Shown in pieces: positions 35,301 through 45,863 of a stretch of 64,000 nt of DNA. Location of the stretch: NCBI GenBank assembly GCA_036186865.1, contig AP025040.1:13670111-13734110 (forward strand). Reading direction: 5' to 3'. The position numbers were made by a program, and so were the translations under genes. Numbering within the stretch: position 1 is the stretch's first letter; each line of letters starts with the position of its first letter. The stretch is from Eustoma russellianum. Taxonomy: Eukaryota > Streptophyta > Magnoliopsida > Gentianales > Gentianaceae. The notes under the pieces were generated by a model. That model was not told the DNA's origin, made no database searches, and worked only from the letters and a program-made list of their open reading frames with translations.

Positions 35301-35469
35301 AGTTAGAGATGATTTGGACGAGCTCCATTCAGTGTAGTCGGAAAGACTACTCTCAAAATTTAGAGAGAAGCGAGAGAGAATTGATCCTTCTCTCTCTAGT
35401 GCGACATTCCACCTAATTGACAGGACTAAGTTGATTGAAGCGACCCCACTTCACACTTATATAGGTGAG
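32381..35469. repeat. Chimeric 3.1-kb segment, copy A
   Basis: Order: about 130 bp beginning TGTTGTTGTTTTG, then an LTR fragment (32511-33483) of the family seen complete at 49105-50303, then an antisense LINE ORF1 fragment with its 5' side (33484-35469). The same three parts with the same junctions occur at 59066-62190 in the same orientation at high identity. To the right it abuts Copia-3 pol remnants. The LTR part lacks about 200 bp present in the complete copy (50101-50303). Confidence 0.85.
33484..35071 (-). pseudogene. L1-type ORF1 N-terminal fragment, copy A
   Basis: The start MKNNNKAKLKALGSSLASL at 35071 leads into an acidic Ser/Glu-rich region. After stops near 34888 and 34678 the open stretches MWGSSSVSPLEVVDLVGS, MFFSSKNIVSPEELQEEL and VVQDSNGRFGVNVCINEA follow in different frames. 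The middle part ALEGAQTRPVFQYERRC is also in the L1 at 58523-58960, which continues into a DUF4283-like and zinc-knuckle region. It is thus the N-terminal half of that LINE's ORF1, cut off at 33484. It cannot encode a whole protein. Confidence 0.7.
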
Positions 35470-37844
35470 TCCTATCAGAAGCATTCTGCCATATCCCACT
35501 TCAAGTATCAAGATATAGGACATCATTAAAAGCTTTAGCTTACCCTAAATATTCTATGCAGACATCACTTTTATGTAACAGAATGTGCAAGTGCTATACT
35601 GAAACTTCATAACTTAGTTGTCCCATTGAACCAAGATTCTAGGATCTCCATTCAATAAGGTTGGGTTACCATTACAAAGATTCTTTCATTGTAGGCTTAA
35701 GTCCCATTCCGTTTGTCATACCATTAGAGATCAACTGTTTATTAGTGTTATGTCTCCGACGTATGTGTCGTGACTTACCATTGTAGATGCTGCTTTGAGC
35801 TCGTCCTATAGCTGACTCACTATCACAGTGTATGCTAATAGGAGCAATTGACTTAGGCCAACATGGAACATCTTCTAGGAAATTTCAAAGCCATTCAGCC
35901 TCTTCTCCAGCTTTTTCCAGTGCTATAAACTCAACTTCCATAGTGGACCGAGCTATGCACGTTTGTATTGTGGATTTTCACAACACAACAACACCACCAC
36001 GTGAATAAGTACCCACTGGTGGACTTTGAATCCTTACTATCTGATATCCAATTTGCATCGTAATATCCTTTTAATACTGCTGGATATCTCGTGTAATGTA
36101 ATCCATGGTTCATTGTATATTTCAGGTACTTCATCACTCTATTTAGAGCTTTCCAATGATCATCACTTGGATTATTGGTAAACCTGCTCAATTTGTTTAA
36201 TGAACAAGCTAAGTTTGGACTTGTACAATTTGTTATGTATATCAGACCCCCAATTACCTGCGAGTACTTTAATTGAGCACAGGTTCACCTCAGTTTTATT
36301 CCTTTAATCTATACTTAAGTCGAGTGGGGTCTTTATTGGTTTTGTTTCAAGCATATTGAATCGTTTGAGAACAGATTCAATATAACTAGTTTGCGTTACA
36401 ACAAGACCATCAATTATTAGAGAAATTTTAATTCATTGAATAACATTGGCAGCCCCCATATCCTTCATATCAAAATTCTGTGTTAACATCTTCTTTGTAT
36501 TCAAGATGATGTCACGAGTACTGTCCATGATTAGCATGTCGTCTACATAGAGACATACTATCACATAGGCGTTTGGTGTGCTCTTGATGTACATACACTT
36601 GTCACACTCATTAATCCTGAAGCCGTTTGACATCATTGACTGATCAAACTTTAAATGCCACTGTTTGGGTGCTTGTTTAAGTCCGTACAAAGACTAACAA
36701 GTCTACACACTTTCTTTTCTTGTTTTGGGACGACGAACCCTTTGGGTTGTTCTATATAAATTTCTTCCTCTAACTCACCATTTAGAAAGGTAATCTTCAC
36801 ATCCATCTGATAAATTTCTAAGTCATAGATTGCAACAATAGGCACTAGTACCCTGATGGAAGTGATCCTAGTCACTGGTGAGTAGGTGTCAAAGAAGTCA
36901 AACCCTTCTTTCTGTCGACAGCCCTTAGCTACCAACTTGGCCTTGTACTTGTCAATAGATCCATCTTCTTTCAATTTTTTCTTAAAAATTCACTTGCATC
37001 CGAGTGGTTTACTTCCTGGTGGAAGATCCACCAACTCTCAAGTGTGATTTTGAAGAATAGAATCTATCTCACTATTTACTACCTCTTTCCAGAAAGGAGC
37101 TTCTGGAGTTGTCATTGCCTCAGAGAAATATCTTGGCTCGTTTTCTACCATGTAGATTAGAAAATCTGGTCCAAAAGATGTCGTATTTTGGCTCGTTTGC
37201 TTTGACGAGGTTCCTCAGTTTCTTGAGGAGTCGTTTCACGCACTCACTTACTAGTACTAGCTTCTTCATTGTTTTTGTCTTTCTTTGGAAAGACATCTTC
37301 AAAGAACACTGCATTCCTAGACTCCATGACAACATTTTTATGTATCCTGGGAATTTTCGATTTGTGTACCAAGAAACGATATGCACTACTGCTCGTTGCA
37401 TAACCTATGAATATGCAATCAATTGTTTTAGGCCCGATTCTCACTTGTCTTGGTTTAGGTACAACAATATTCGCCAGACACCCCTGCACTTTCAAGTATT
37501 TTTAGCTAGGCTTATAGCCTTTCCAAAGTTCAGATGGGGTTTTATCCATCTCTTTAGATGAAATTCTATGTAAAATAACATTGACGGAGAGAATTGCTTC
37601 CCCCCACAAGTTCTGAGGTAAATCCGAACTTATCAACATCATCATTTCCTTTAATGTACGGTTTTTGTGCTCTGTAATACCATTAGATTGAGGTGAATAT
37701 GGTGCAGTCGTTTGATGAATGATGCCATGTTCTGAACAAAATTTATTAAACGATACGTCATATTTCCCGCCTCTATCACTTCGAATTGTTTTACTTTGTT
37801 TTCTATGTTGATTCTCAACTTCATTTTTATAATCTTTAAAAGCA
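35470..37844 (-). pseudogene. Copia-3 distal half: integrase core, RT, RNase H, degenerate
   Basis: Reading from 37844 downward: the integrase core end (IRSDRGGKYDVSFNKF, APYSPQSNGITEHKNRTL), the linker (KKLVLVSECVKRLLKKL), RT (DKYKAKLVAKGCRQKEGFD, FLNGELEEEIYIEQPKGF, VIVCLYVDDMLIM) and RNase H (YYDANWISDSKDSKSTSGY). Frameshifts and stops occur near 37500, 37120, 36690, 36430 and 35950. Below 35700 the sequence resembles the untranslated 3' end of such copia elements. The 5' half is at 47201-48950, separated by the SIRE-type insertion. Confidence 0.88.
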
Positions 37845-37849
37845 TCAAT

Positions 37850-39176
37850 TGTAAGGTCCGAAATACACTCTAGAGGGGGGGGGTGAATAGAGTGTTTGGC
37901 TCTTTTGCGGAATTTTCTTGTTTTTCTCAACTCAAAAAGATATTCAAAATCAGAGCAAGAATTGGAGATGAGAGACAATGAAAGAGTACACCGGATATAG
38001 AGTGGTTCGAATCGTAAATGATTCTACTCCACTACCACTTTGTTTCCAAAGTGGATTTCCAACAACTACTCTTCTTATTATGAACAATAAGAACAACCAC
38101 AGCAACACTTACACTAACACTTTAGTGTAAGCAACAACAACAACAACTTCTTGCACAACACACTTGTGCAACTACAACAACTACACCTCGTAGCAAGAAC
38201 AATTTCTTGCTTCCTCACAACTTCAACAAAAGTTTTCTCAAGAACTTCTCACAGTGGGTTGAAGAGATATAGTAAGGTTCACACTTTCTCACAAGTCTAA
38301 GCACAAGCTAGAGATCAAATAATTATGGTTCCTCTTGTGCTTGACTCTCTTTCTCTCAATATACAACAATGAAGATCAAAGAAAGCTAGACAAGCTTTGA
38401 ACAAAGTTACAAGTATGAGAGAAAAGTACAACAATGTAAAATGAAGCTAGATGATGTTGAAAGTGTGTATTTGCTTCATCCAAGCCTCCTCTATTTATAG
38501 ATGAAGTTCACCACGTTTTTGAGGCCTTCCACCAAGTCTTCATCTTCAAAAATGTCAAGACAATGCCAAAATAGTCTCTAGCCACCCTATGGAGTGATTT
38601 GATCTTGGATAGCCACCCTAGAGAATCTTAGACAAGCTTACAATAGTCAAGGAAGCATGTAATCAGTTGGGTTAAAGTCCACAAGGAGTTTGAATAAGAT
38701 TGGAAAGAGAAAACCTTGAAAATCAACCTTAGATTTTATTCCAACGTTCAAAAAATTTGAATTCTGGAGTACATCGATCGATCTATGTCACCAGGTTTAG
38801 AGACTGATGTATTCAGTCAGACATCGATCGATCGATGTCAGGGGCTGAAGTGACATCGATCGATCGATGTCACCTGGTTGAGAGACTGAAGTCCTCAGTC
38901 CAACATCGATCGATCGAAGTCAGGGTATGAAGTGACATCGATCGATCGATGTCACTTGGTTGAGGGTTCGATGTCTTCAGTCAGACATCGATCGATCTAT
39001 GTCAAGGACTTCGATCGATCGATGTCCCCTGTTTGAGAGATCGATGTCAACCAGTGACTTGCAATCTCATCCGTCTTTGGACATAATGTGTTTTGCCTAT
39101 CTTGCATCAAATATTAAGCATAATTTTAGCTTATTCAAAACATCTTTTCATCATCAAAACGTTTTATAACTTAACA
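37850..39176 (-). repeat. SIRE-type 3' LTR (left copy)
   Basis: 1327 bp. In the plus direction it starts TGTAAGGTCC and ends ATAACTTAACA. It contains about seven ACAT-N10-ATGT-type palindromes between 38771 and 39025, separated by spacers with GTCAGGG, CACCTGGTTGAGAGACTGA and similar phrases. A TATA-like CTATAAATA on the minus strand lies near 38492-38500. Confidence 0.95.
38771..39025. repeat. Palindrome cluster in the SIRE-type LTR (left)
   Basis: ACATCGATCGATCGATGT is perfect at 38821-38838, 38853-38870 and 38935-38952. One-arm variants are at 38771-38788, 38903-38920, 38985-39002 and 39008-39025. The same set is in the right LTR, shifted by 8019 bp. Confidence 0.93.
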
Positions 39177-39805
39177 TTCTCCCCCTTTTTGATGATTTCA
39201 AAACAACAATCCAAAAGATGTTTTTCTACAACTCCCCCTTAGTTCATGCTTTCTCATCAATCTACCCAACATGCTCCCCCTCAAATTATGCATCAAGTTT
39301 TGTATTTTCACCATTTCAATATGTAAAGCATATCAATAGACTTTTTGTCATGTTATGCACAATTCAACTTTTTAAGCCAAAATGATAGACAGTAACCATT
39401 CTTAGTTTAGCCATTTGAATGCCTATCATACAAAATGACAGGAAGTAACCATTCTTAGTTTAGCCATTTGAATGCCTATCATGCCAACATGTCCAACACA
39501 CTTCGTGTTAAGATCTAATTATGCTTCCCCACAATCCATCATGCCAAAACATATCATTAGCAAGCATCCAAAGCTCCATCAAGTTAAGATAAAAAACAAT
39601 TCATGAAATGAAACCAACAAAACATGCTAATGATGCCAAAGCCAAAGCATGCATGGAACTTCTCCCCCTTTTTGAAAACATCAAAAAAAAAAAATTTACC
39701 AAGGCGAAAATATAAATGTTATGAGGAAAACATCAAGTTTTGAGATACAACTTCAAACTTGCAAAAAACTAACATAAAAACGAGAGAATGGGAAATCATC
39801 AATAA
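39177..39805 (-). other. SIRE-type 3' non-coding region with purine tracts
   Basis: The purine tract beside the LTR reads AAAAAGGGGGAGAA on the minus strand (39177-39190). A second, nearly identical tract, AAAAAGGGGGAGAA, lies inside at about 39659-39673, and G-rich runs are also near 39223 and 39272. A 54-bp unit containing AACCATTCTTAGTTTAGCC is duplicated at about 39380-39487. No coding potential seen. Confidence 0.75.
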
Positions 39806-41230
39806 TTACTCCTCATCAGAGGAGAAACAAAGTCCGGAAAGAGCGGCTTTGAGCTTTGTCTTCAATTTCTGGTACTTGGTCTTTTGCATGGTTAGCTCAT
39901 TTTGGAGTGACTTGACTTCAGTATCCACTCTTGTTTCTAGCGTTTGTAAACGAGTCTGGAAAGTCGTATAGCCTTTTTCCAAATCGTCTATACGAACAGC
40001 TTCCTTGGTCAAGTCTTCACCCCATTGACCAAGAGTGCGTTGGATGTCATTTATCTCGTATTCAATATCCATATCATCCCCGGATTCACTCTCTTTCTCC
40101 ATTGGGGCTTTGCCTTTGTCTATGCGAGATGTAGGACTTGGAGGGTTGGGTTGGGGTTCTACAGTAGGCTCAGTGGGGTGTGGTGGTATTTCCGACTCAT
40201 TTTCAGCTTCCTCTTCCTCCAGCTCCTGAGCACCACCCCTTCGTTGCGCTTCCTTTCTAGACTTGAGAATTTGCTGGATGTTGAATTTTGTGTAATAGTC
40301 CTTATTCGTAATCCCTTCTTCGTATTCAACATCCAGTACGAGATTTGAACTTTTCAGTAATCTGTATATCAGATTACTGTAAGGAAGTGCCTTCGATTTC
40401 TTCGTAACCGCCTCCAACACATTTTCAAAGAAAACTTCTCCAAAATTAACCTGCTCTCTCCTGGCTATGCGGTATGTGATGTAAAAGTCTAGGTTGCTGG
40501 GAAGTTTGGCTGATTTTCCATTTACACAAAAGGTAACTATCGCAAGTAAGACTCTATACATCAAAGGCATATCGTTTGTGTTCTTTGTCGGGTGAAATCC
40601 AAGAAAGGTTTTGACTTCATTTTCAGTGACTTGGTACTTGTGAAAATCCCACTTCCAAGGATCGAAATCCTTGAATCCCTCATTAGGTGTACCAAGAATA
40701 GCATTGATTTGTGCAGTGTGAAAAGAGACTATTTGACCATCAATAACTGAATTCAGAGAAAATGGATTTCCATTCAGATAGTCAATCCAAAAATTAGCAT
40801 AAAACAGTCGGGTATAACGGGTAGACATAGCTCCCATCTCAGATGAATCCCATAAAAACTTCCAGTTTTGAGCATACAACAAGTCAATTATAGGTCTCAA
40901 TTCTGCATTGCTCAAAATGTCCTCAATTTTGAGCACCTTTGATGGAATGGTAGACCTATTACTATTTTCCCATTCAGTGAATAGTAATTGTGCTCTCTGA
41001 GATATATGAGTATGTATCCCTAATCCTAGAGGTGTAGCCAATGCATTCTCATATTCACCAGTTTTAAGCCAGGGAAAATTTCTAATGTGAAGACTTTCTC
41101 TTACCTCACGAATGAGATGTTCTTGAGATGGCTCTGGTTGCTTCCGTAATCCTGTTGTTCTTGGACCCGTTGGAGTTTGTTGTTGTGAAGTTTTCTGCCT
41201 CTTGGGATGATTTTTGGTTCTTGGAGCCAT
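39806..41230 (-). CDS. SIRE-type second ORF, plant-transposon-protein-like domain plus coiled coil
   Basis: An uninterrupted 474-codon ORF starts 361 bp after the pol stop. Residues 1-35 are basic and Pro/Gln-rich. Residues about 95-300 contain RLFYANFWIDYLNG and SFHTAQINAILGTPNEGF, the pattern of the putative plant transposon protein domain found in many plant LTR elements (compare Pfam PF20167, from memory). Residues about 335-370 are acidic and Pro-rich, and 400-465 form a likely coiled coil. There is no signal peptide or membrane span, so this is not a classical envelope despite occupying the env-like position of SIRE elements. How it is expressed is unknown. Function is unassigned. Confidence 0.8.
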   Translation of the reverse strand: MAPRTKNHPKRQKTSQQQTPTGPRTTGLRKQPEPSQEHLIREVRESLHIRNFPWLKTGEYENALATPLGLGIHTHISQRAQLLFTEWENSNRSTIPSKVLKIEDILSNAELRPIIDLLYAQNWKFLWDSSEMGAMSTRYTRLFYANFWIDYLNGNPFSLNSVIDGQIVSFHTAQINAILGTPNEGFKDFDPWKWDFHKYQVTENEVKTFLGFHPTKNTNDMPLMYRVLLAIVTFCVNGKSAKLPSNLDFYITYRIARREQVNFGEVFFENVLEAVTKKSKALPYSNLIYRLLKSSNLVLDVEYEEGITNKDYYTKFNIQQILKSRKEAQRRGGAQELEEEEAENESEIPPHPTEPTVEPQPNPPSPTSRIDKGKAPMEKESESGDDMDIEYEINDIQRTLGQWGEDLTKEAVRIDDLEKGYTTFQTRLQTLETRVDTEVKSLQNELTMQKTKYQKLKTKLKAALSGLCFSSDEE

Positions 41231-41591
41231 TTGAGAGAATTAGGGCAAGAAAATGCTAGATGTTTTTGGTTAGAGATTGAAGATTGATGTGGATTTGAGT
41301 AGGATTAAAAAAATAGCCTTGAGAGAAGGATTGAAAATTTTGTTGAAATGAGAGATGAAATTCGCAGGAGGGAAAACTAGGGTTCGTAGGGGTGAGAATG
41401 AAAAATGAGACGTTTTGCAGGTTTTATAGGCGTCTGTCCCGCTGACATCGATCGATCGATGTCAGGGACTTCGATCGATCGATGTCCTGTACATCGATCG
41501 ATCGATGTCTTTATAGACATCATTCTCTAAAATTTTCACATAGATCGATCTATGTATGCAGAATTCTGTAATTTTAACAGTTTTTAACCCT
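41231..41591 (-). promoter_or_regulatory. pol-ORF2 spacer carrying LTR-type palindromes
   Basis: It contains ACATCGATCGATCGATGT at 41445-41462 and 41491-41508, a one-arm variant at 41468-41485, and a compensated variant ACATAGATCGATCTATGT at 41538-41555. These resemble the LTR cluster, although the sequence around them does not match the LTR. The position upstream of the second ORF suggests a cis-element for a separate transcript. That role is inference. Confidence 0.55.
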
Positions 41592-44500
41592 TTAACCAAT
41601 GTTTAGCATTCCCAATCTTGTCCTAATTGATTCGAATGTCTCGGTGGGAAGGGATTTGGTAAAGATATCTGCCAGTTGGTCATTTGTTGGAACGAACTCA
41701 ACGCATACCAATCCTTTTTGGATGCAATCTCTTATGAAGTGATGTCTCACCTCAATGTGTTTTGTTCTACTATGATGAACCGGGTTTTGTGCTATACTTA
41801 TGGCTGAGGTATTATCACATAGGATGGGAACTTTATCAAACTTAACATTGTAATCATTCAATGTGTTTGTCATCCAAAGTAGTTGTGCACAACATGAAGC
41901 GGCCGATATATATTCGGATTCCGCCGTTGAAAGTGACACACTATTTTGTTTCTTGGAAAACCAAGAAACTAAGCAGTCTCCAAGAAATTGACATGTTCCG
42001 GACGTGCTTTTCCTATCAACAAGGTTTCCGGCATAGTCAGAGTCACTATACCCTCTTAAATCAAAACATCCATTTTTGGGATAAAACAATCCAAAGTTCA
42101 AAGTTCCTTTTAAATACCTAAAGATACGTTTAATGGCAACTAAATGCGATTCCTTAGGCATACTTTGAAATCTAGCACATAAGCATACAGCATGCAAAAT
42201 ATCCGGCCTACTAGCGGTCAAATAAAGTAAACTTCCAATCATACCCCTATATTTCGTTACCTCAACTGGCTTTCCTTTTTCGTCTTTGTCAAGCTTTGTA
42301 CTTGTGCTCATCGGAGTGCTCACACTTCTTCCATCCTCGAATTTGTACTTCTTGAGCAAATCCTTCGTATACTTTGTTTGAGATATGTACACTCCATCTT
42401 GAGTTTGCTTGATTTGTAGACCAAGAAAATAGTTGAGTTCACCCATCATGCTCATTTCAAATTCTCCTTCCATCAATTTAGCAAAATGCTTACAAAGAGA
42501 ATCATTAGTAGCACCAAATATGATATCATCCACATAAATTTGAACAAGCAATTGATGGTTTCCTTGTTCTTTAATAAAAAGAGTAGTGTCGACTTTTCCT
42601 CTTGAAAACTCGTTTTCAAGTAGGAAGTTACTTAATCTATCATACCAAGCCCTAGGAGCTTGTTTAAGTCCATAAAGGGCCTTTTTGAGTCTAAAAACAT
42701 GATTTGGATAATCATGATTTTCAAACCCCGGAGGTTGAGCTACATAGACCTCTTCTTGAATTATTCCATTCAAGAATGCGGATTTCACATCCATTTGATA
42801 TAGTTTGAAATCCTTATAGCATGCATATGCTAATAACATCCTAATAGCTTCTAACCTAGCCACGGGGGCAAAAGTTTCATCGTAGTCTATGCCTTCCTCT
42901 TGCCTATAGCCTTGGGCTACTAACCTAGCTTTGTTTCTAGTGATGTTTCCTTTATCATCCATTTTGTTCCTAAATACCCATTTGGTGCCAATTACAGGAT
43001 GATCACTAGGTTTAGCAACTAATTCCCAAACATCACTTCTTTCAAATTGATTTAATTCTTCTTGCATAGCTAATACCCAATCTTCATCATTTATTGCTTC
43101 TTTTATATTTTTAGGCTCAACTTGTGAAATGAAGGCATTTTCATTGAATTTTCTCCTTGTCATTACACCTTGGCTAGTTTCACCTAGTATCAATTCTTTA
43201 GGGTGATCTTTCCTATATTTGTATGAATCCGGCAAATTTGAGGTATCTCCTCCTACTTCTTCATCTTCAACATTAGGTTCAAGTGGATCAATCCTAAGGT
43301 CGATGACAATATTACCTTTTGGATTCTCAAATTTTTCTATATGACTTACTTCGATTATTTCATCTTCATCGTCATCATTATTGTTGTTTGACTTATCATC
43401 AATGAATTCACTAAACTTGACATGAATTGATTCTTCAACTTTCATACTTCTCTTATTATATACTCTAAATGCTTTGCTATTTTGGGCATAGCCCATAAAA
43501 ATTCCTTCATCCGCTTTGAAGTCGAGTTTATCCAAGTTGTCTTTGGTGTTAAGGATAAAACACTTACAACCAAAAACCTTGAAATAACCAATATTTGGTA
43601 TTCTACCTTTCCAAAGCTCATAAGGAGTCTTTTTGAGAAATGGTCTCAAATAAACTCTATTGATCACATGACACGCGGTATTTACAGCTTCGGCCCAAAA
43701 ATATTTGGGTAGCTCAAATTCATTTAGCATGGCTCTACTCATTTCTTGAAGTGTTCTATTTTTCCTTTCGGCAACACCATTTTGTTGAGGAGTTCTTGGA
43801 GCTGAAAAATTGTGTCCATACCCTTTGGATATACAAAATTCTTGAAACTCTCCATCAAACTCACCACCTCTATCACTTCTAATTTCCTTAATTGTGTCTT
43901 CTCTTTGATTTTCTAATCTCTTACAAAGTTTTATAAATTCTTGACATGCATCATTCTTTTTAGCTAAGAACATTACCCAAGTATACCTAGAGTAGTCATC
44001 TACCACCACAAAGGTGTAATGTTTTCCACTTAGACTTGCTGTACCAATGTCCCCATACAAATCCATATGAAGCAATTGTAGAGGTTTGGTGGTGGAGATT
44101 TCACTTTTGGGCTTGAAACTCGTTTTAACAAGTTTTGCCTTTTGACAAGTGTCGCATAAGCCATGGTTTTCGAAATTCAATTTTGGAAGACCTTGGACCT
44201 TTTCATTTTTGCAAATCTCTTTGAAATTCTTGAAACTAATGTGTCCAAGTCGTCTATGCCATAGTTGAGTCAAATCATTTTTGGCAACTAGGCAAGAAAC
44301 ATTTTGTGATATCAAATCATGTGTGCTAAATTTGTAAACATCATTTTTACGAATAGCTTCGAAAACAATCTTATCATTCTTTTTCACAACACATTTTCTT
44401 TTCACAAACTCAATTTGAAAATTAGCATCACATAGTTGGCTAACACTTATCAAATTATACTTAAGCCCTTCTACATATAGTACATTATTAATAGTAAAAG

Positions 44501-45839
44501 AAGAATTACCAATTTCTCCATGTCCAAGGATTTTGGCTCTCCCATTGCCAAAATGCACCGTTCCACCATCTTGGAGCTTGAGCTTGGTGAACAACGTCTT
44601 GTCTCCGGTCATGTGAGTTGAACATCCGCTGTCCATAAGCCATTTGGTTCCTTCTTCTTTGGCTACTCCATTTATCTTGAGAGCCTCAAGGTCGTCTTCA
44701 ATCGCCATAAGACAAGTATGTTGAAACTTTGAATTTTCAACCATTGCAACAAGTCCAACATCTTGATCTTCACTATCTTCTCCTTCCGATTCCGAAAGGA
44801 GATCATCCCACGTGGTTACCTCCGCATTGAGGGCTTTCTTCTTTTGAGAAAAGACCTTCTTCTCTTGCTTTTGCGGCTCTTTTACGTGGCAATCGGCAAT
44901 GAAGTGACCGGGTCGACCACATCTATAGCAATTTTCACTTGCTTCTTTTTCTTTAGATGGTTTCTTGAAAAACTTTCTTGCTTGAGCTTTGTTTCTAGTT
45001 GCCATTCTTCTAAATTTTCTTACAAGAAGAGCAACTTCCTCATCCGAATCATCGGACTCTACCACCAATCCTTTGTGCGATGTTTGTGTAGGCTTGATGG
45101 GATTCATCCTATTTTGTTCATCAATAAGAATTTCATGAGTAAGAAGATTACCGGATAGCTCATCAAGAGTAAGAGTCTTGAGATTCTTTGATTCGGTGAT
45201 GGCGGTGACTTTGGGTGTCCATTCTCTTGGCAAGGAGTTGAGGAGTTTTGAGACAAGGTCTTCGTTTGAGATTTTCTTGTCAACCATGGAGAGTTGATTC
45301 ACTATTCGTGTGAATCGATCGATTGTCTCCTCAATCTTCTCACCACTCTTCATTCCGAACATCTCATATTCCTTCATGAGCATGAGTCTTTTGGCCATTC
45401 TTACTTGCTCAGTTCCTTCATGTATCATTTCAAGCCTTTTCCATGCCTCGTGAGCTGTTTCAAGACCTTGGAGTCTAATGAGCTCGGTGGTGGTTAGAGC
45501 ACTTGAGAGAATGTCAAAAGCTTTGCCATTGATGGCGAACTTTATCTTCTCTTCGTCGGTGTAGTCATCCTCATCTTTAAACATTGATTCTCCTTTTGAG
45601 TTGGTAATCATTGGAACTTCAATTCCTTTGACAACAGCTCTCCATATATCAAATCCACAGCCTTTCAAATGATTGATCATTCGAAATTTCCACAAAGAAT
45701 AGTTTTGGGCATCAAACATAGGAGCTTTAGTGTTTGATCCTGAAAATAGTGCAGTAGGCTTAGGAGATGAAGAGGTTGAGGTTGAGGTTGTCATTGCCAT
45801 GATCTTTAACCTTGCTACTTGCAAAGATTGGCCAAGCAA
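41592..45839 (-). CDS. SIRE-type gag-pol polyprotein, intact
   Basis: 1415 codons without a stop. MAMTTSTSTSSS at residue 14 is a more natural start than the first Met, which abuts the primer site. Order: UBN2-type Gag (about 35-240), zinc knuckle CYRCGRPGHFIADC (304-317), aspartic protease LMDSGCSTHMTG (DSG 403-405), pre-integrase His2-Cys2 domain (LWHRRLGHISF to CDTCQKAK, 527-568), integrase core with D592, D656 and E691 (SDRGGE, NGVAERKNRTL), RT (from about 920) with YVDD at 1102-1105, and RNase H (YSDSDYAG, STAESEY, LCDNTSAI). All catalytic residues I looked for are present. Transcribed from the right LTR. Gag and Pol are in a single frame, as usual in copia. Confidence 0.95.
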   Translation of the reverse strand: MLGQSLQVARLKIMAMTTSTSTSSSPKPTALFSGSNTKAPMFDAQNYSLWKFRMINHLKGCGFDIWRAVVKGIEVPMITNSKGESMFKDEDDYTDEEKIKFAINGKAFDILSSALTTTELIRLQGLETAHEAWKRLEMIHEGTEQVRMAKRLMLMKEYEMFGMKSGEKIEETIDRFTRIVNQLSMVDKKISNEDLVSKLLNSLPREWTPKVTAITESKNLKTLTLDELSGNLLTHEILIDEQNRMNPIKPTQTSHKGLVVESDDSDEEVALLVRKFRRMATRNKAQARKFFKKPSKEKEASENCYRCGRPGHFIADCHVKEPQKQEKKVFSQKKKALNAEVTTWDDLLSESEGEDSEDQDVGLVAMVENSKFQHTCLMAIEDDLEALKINGVAKEEGTKWLMDSGCSTHMTGDKTLFTKLKLQDGGTVHFGNGRAKILGHGEIGNSSFTINNVLYVEGLKYNLISVSQLCDANFQIEFVKRKCVVKKNDKIVFEAIRKNDVYKFSTHDLISQNVSCLVAKNDLTQLWHRRLGHISFKNFKEICKNEKVQGLPKLNFENHGLCDTCQKAKLVKTSFKPKSEISTTKPLQLLHMDLYGDIGTASLSGKHYTFVVVDDYSRYTWVMFLAKKNDACQEFIKLCKRLENQREDTIKEIRSDRGGEFDGEFQEFCISKGYGHNFSAPRTPQQNGVAERKNRTLQEMSRAMLNEFELPKYFWAEAVNTACHVINRVYLRPFLKKTPYELWKGRIPNIGYFKVFGCKCFILNTKDNLDKLDFKADEGIFMGYAQNSKAFRVYNKRSMKVEESIHVKFSEFIDDKSNNNNDDDEDEIIEVSHIEKFENPKGNIVIDLRIDPLEPNVEDEEVGGDTSNLPDSYKYRKDHPKELILGETSQGVMTRRKFNENAFISQVEPKNIKEAINDEDWVLAMQEELNQFERSDVWELVAKPSDHPVIGTKWVFRNKMDDKGNITRNKARLVAQGYRQEEGIDYDETFAPVARLEAIRMLLAYACYKDFKLYQMDVKSAFLNGIIQEEVYVAQPPGFENHDYPNHVFRLKKALYGLKQAPRAWYDRLSNFLLENEFSRGKVDTTLFIKEQGNHQLLVQIYVDDIIFGATNDSLCKHFAKLMEGEFEMSMMGELNYFLGLQIKQTQDGVYISQTKYTKDLLKKYKFEDGRSVSTPMSTSTKLDKDEKGKPVEVTKYRGMIGSLLYLTASRPDILHAVCLCARFQSMPKESHLVAIKRIFRYLKGTLNFGLFYPKNGCFDLRGYSDSDYAGNLVDRKSTSGTCQFLGDCLVSWFSKKQNSVSLSTAESEYISAASCCAQLLWMTNTLNDYNVKFDKVPILCDNTSAISIAQNPVHHSRTKHIEVRHHFIRDCIQKGLVCVEFVPTNDQLADIFTKSLPTETFESIRTRLGMLNIG

Positions 45840-45848
45840 TCAAGGTTA

Positions 45849-45861
45849 GGCTCTGATACCA
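45849..45861 (-). other. SIRE-type primer binding site (tRNA-iMet type)
   Basis: TGGTATCAGAGCC on the minus strand, two bases from the LTR edge. Confidence 0.93.
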
Positions 45862-45863
45862 AT

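Noticed and set aside
39806..41230. Envelope gene of an endogenous retrovirus
   Set aside because: Position is env-like, but there is no signal peptide, membrane span or fusion-type region.
43482..45158. Plus-strand ORFs opposite the SIRE-type pol
   Set aside because: They are antisense shadows of the intact 1415-codon gene.
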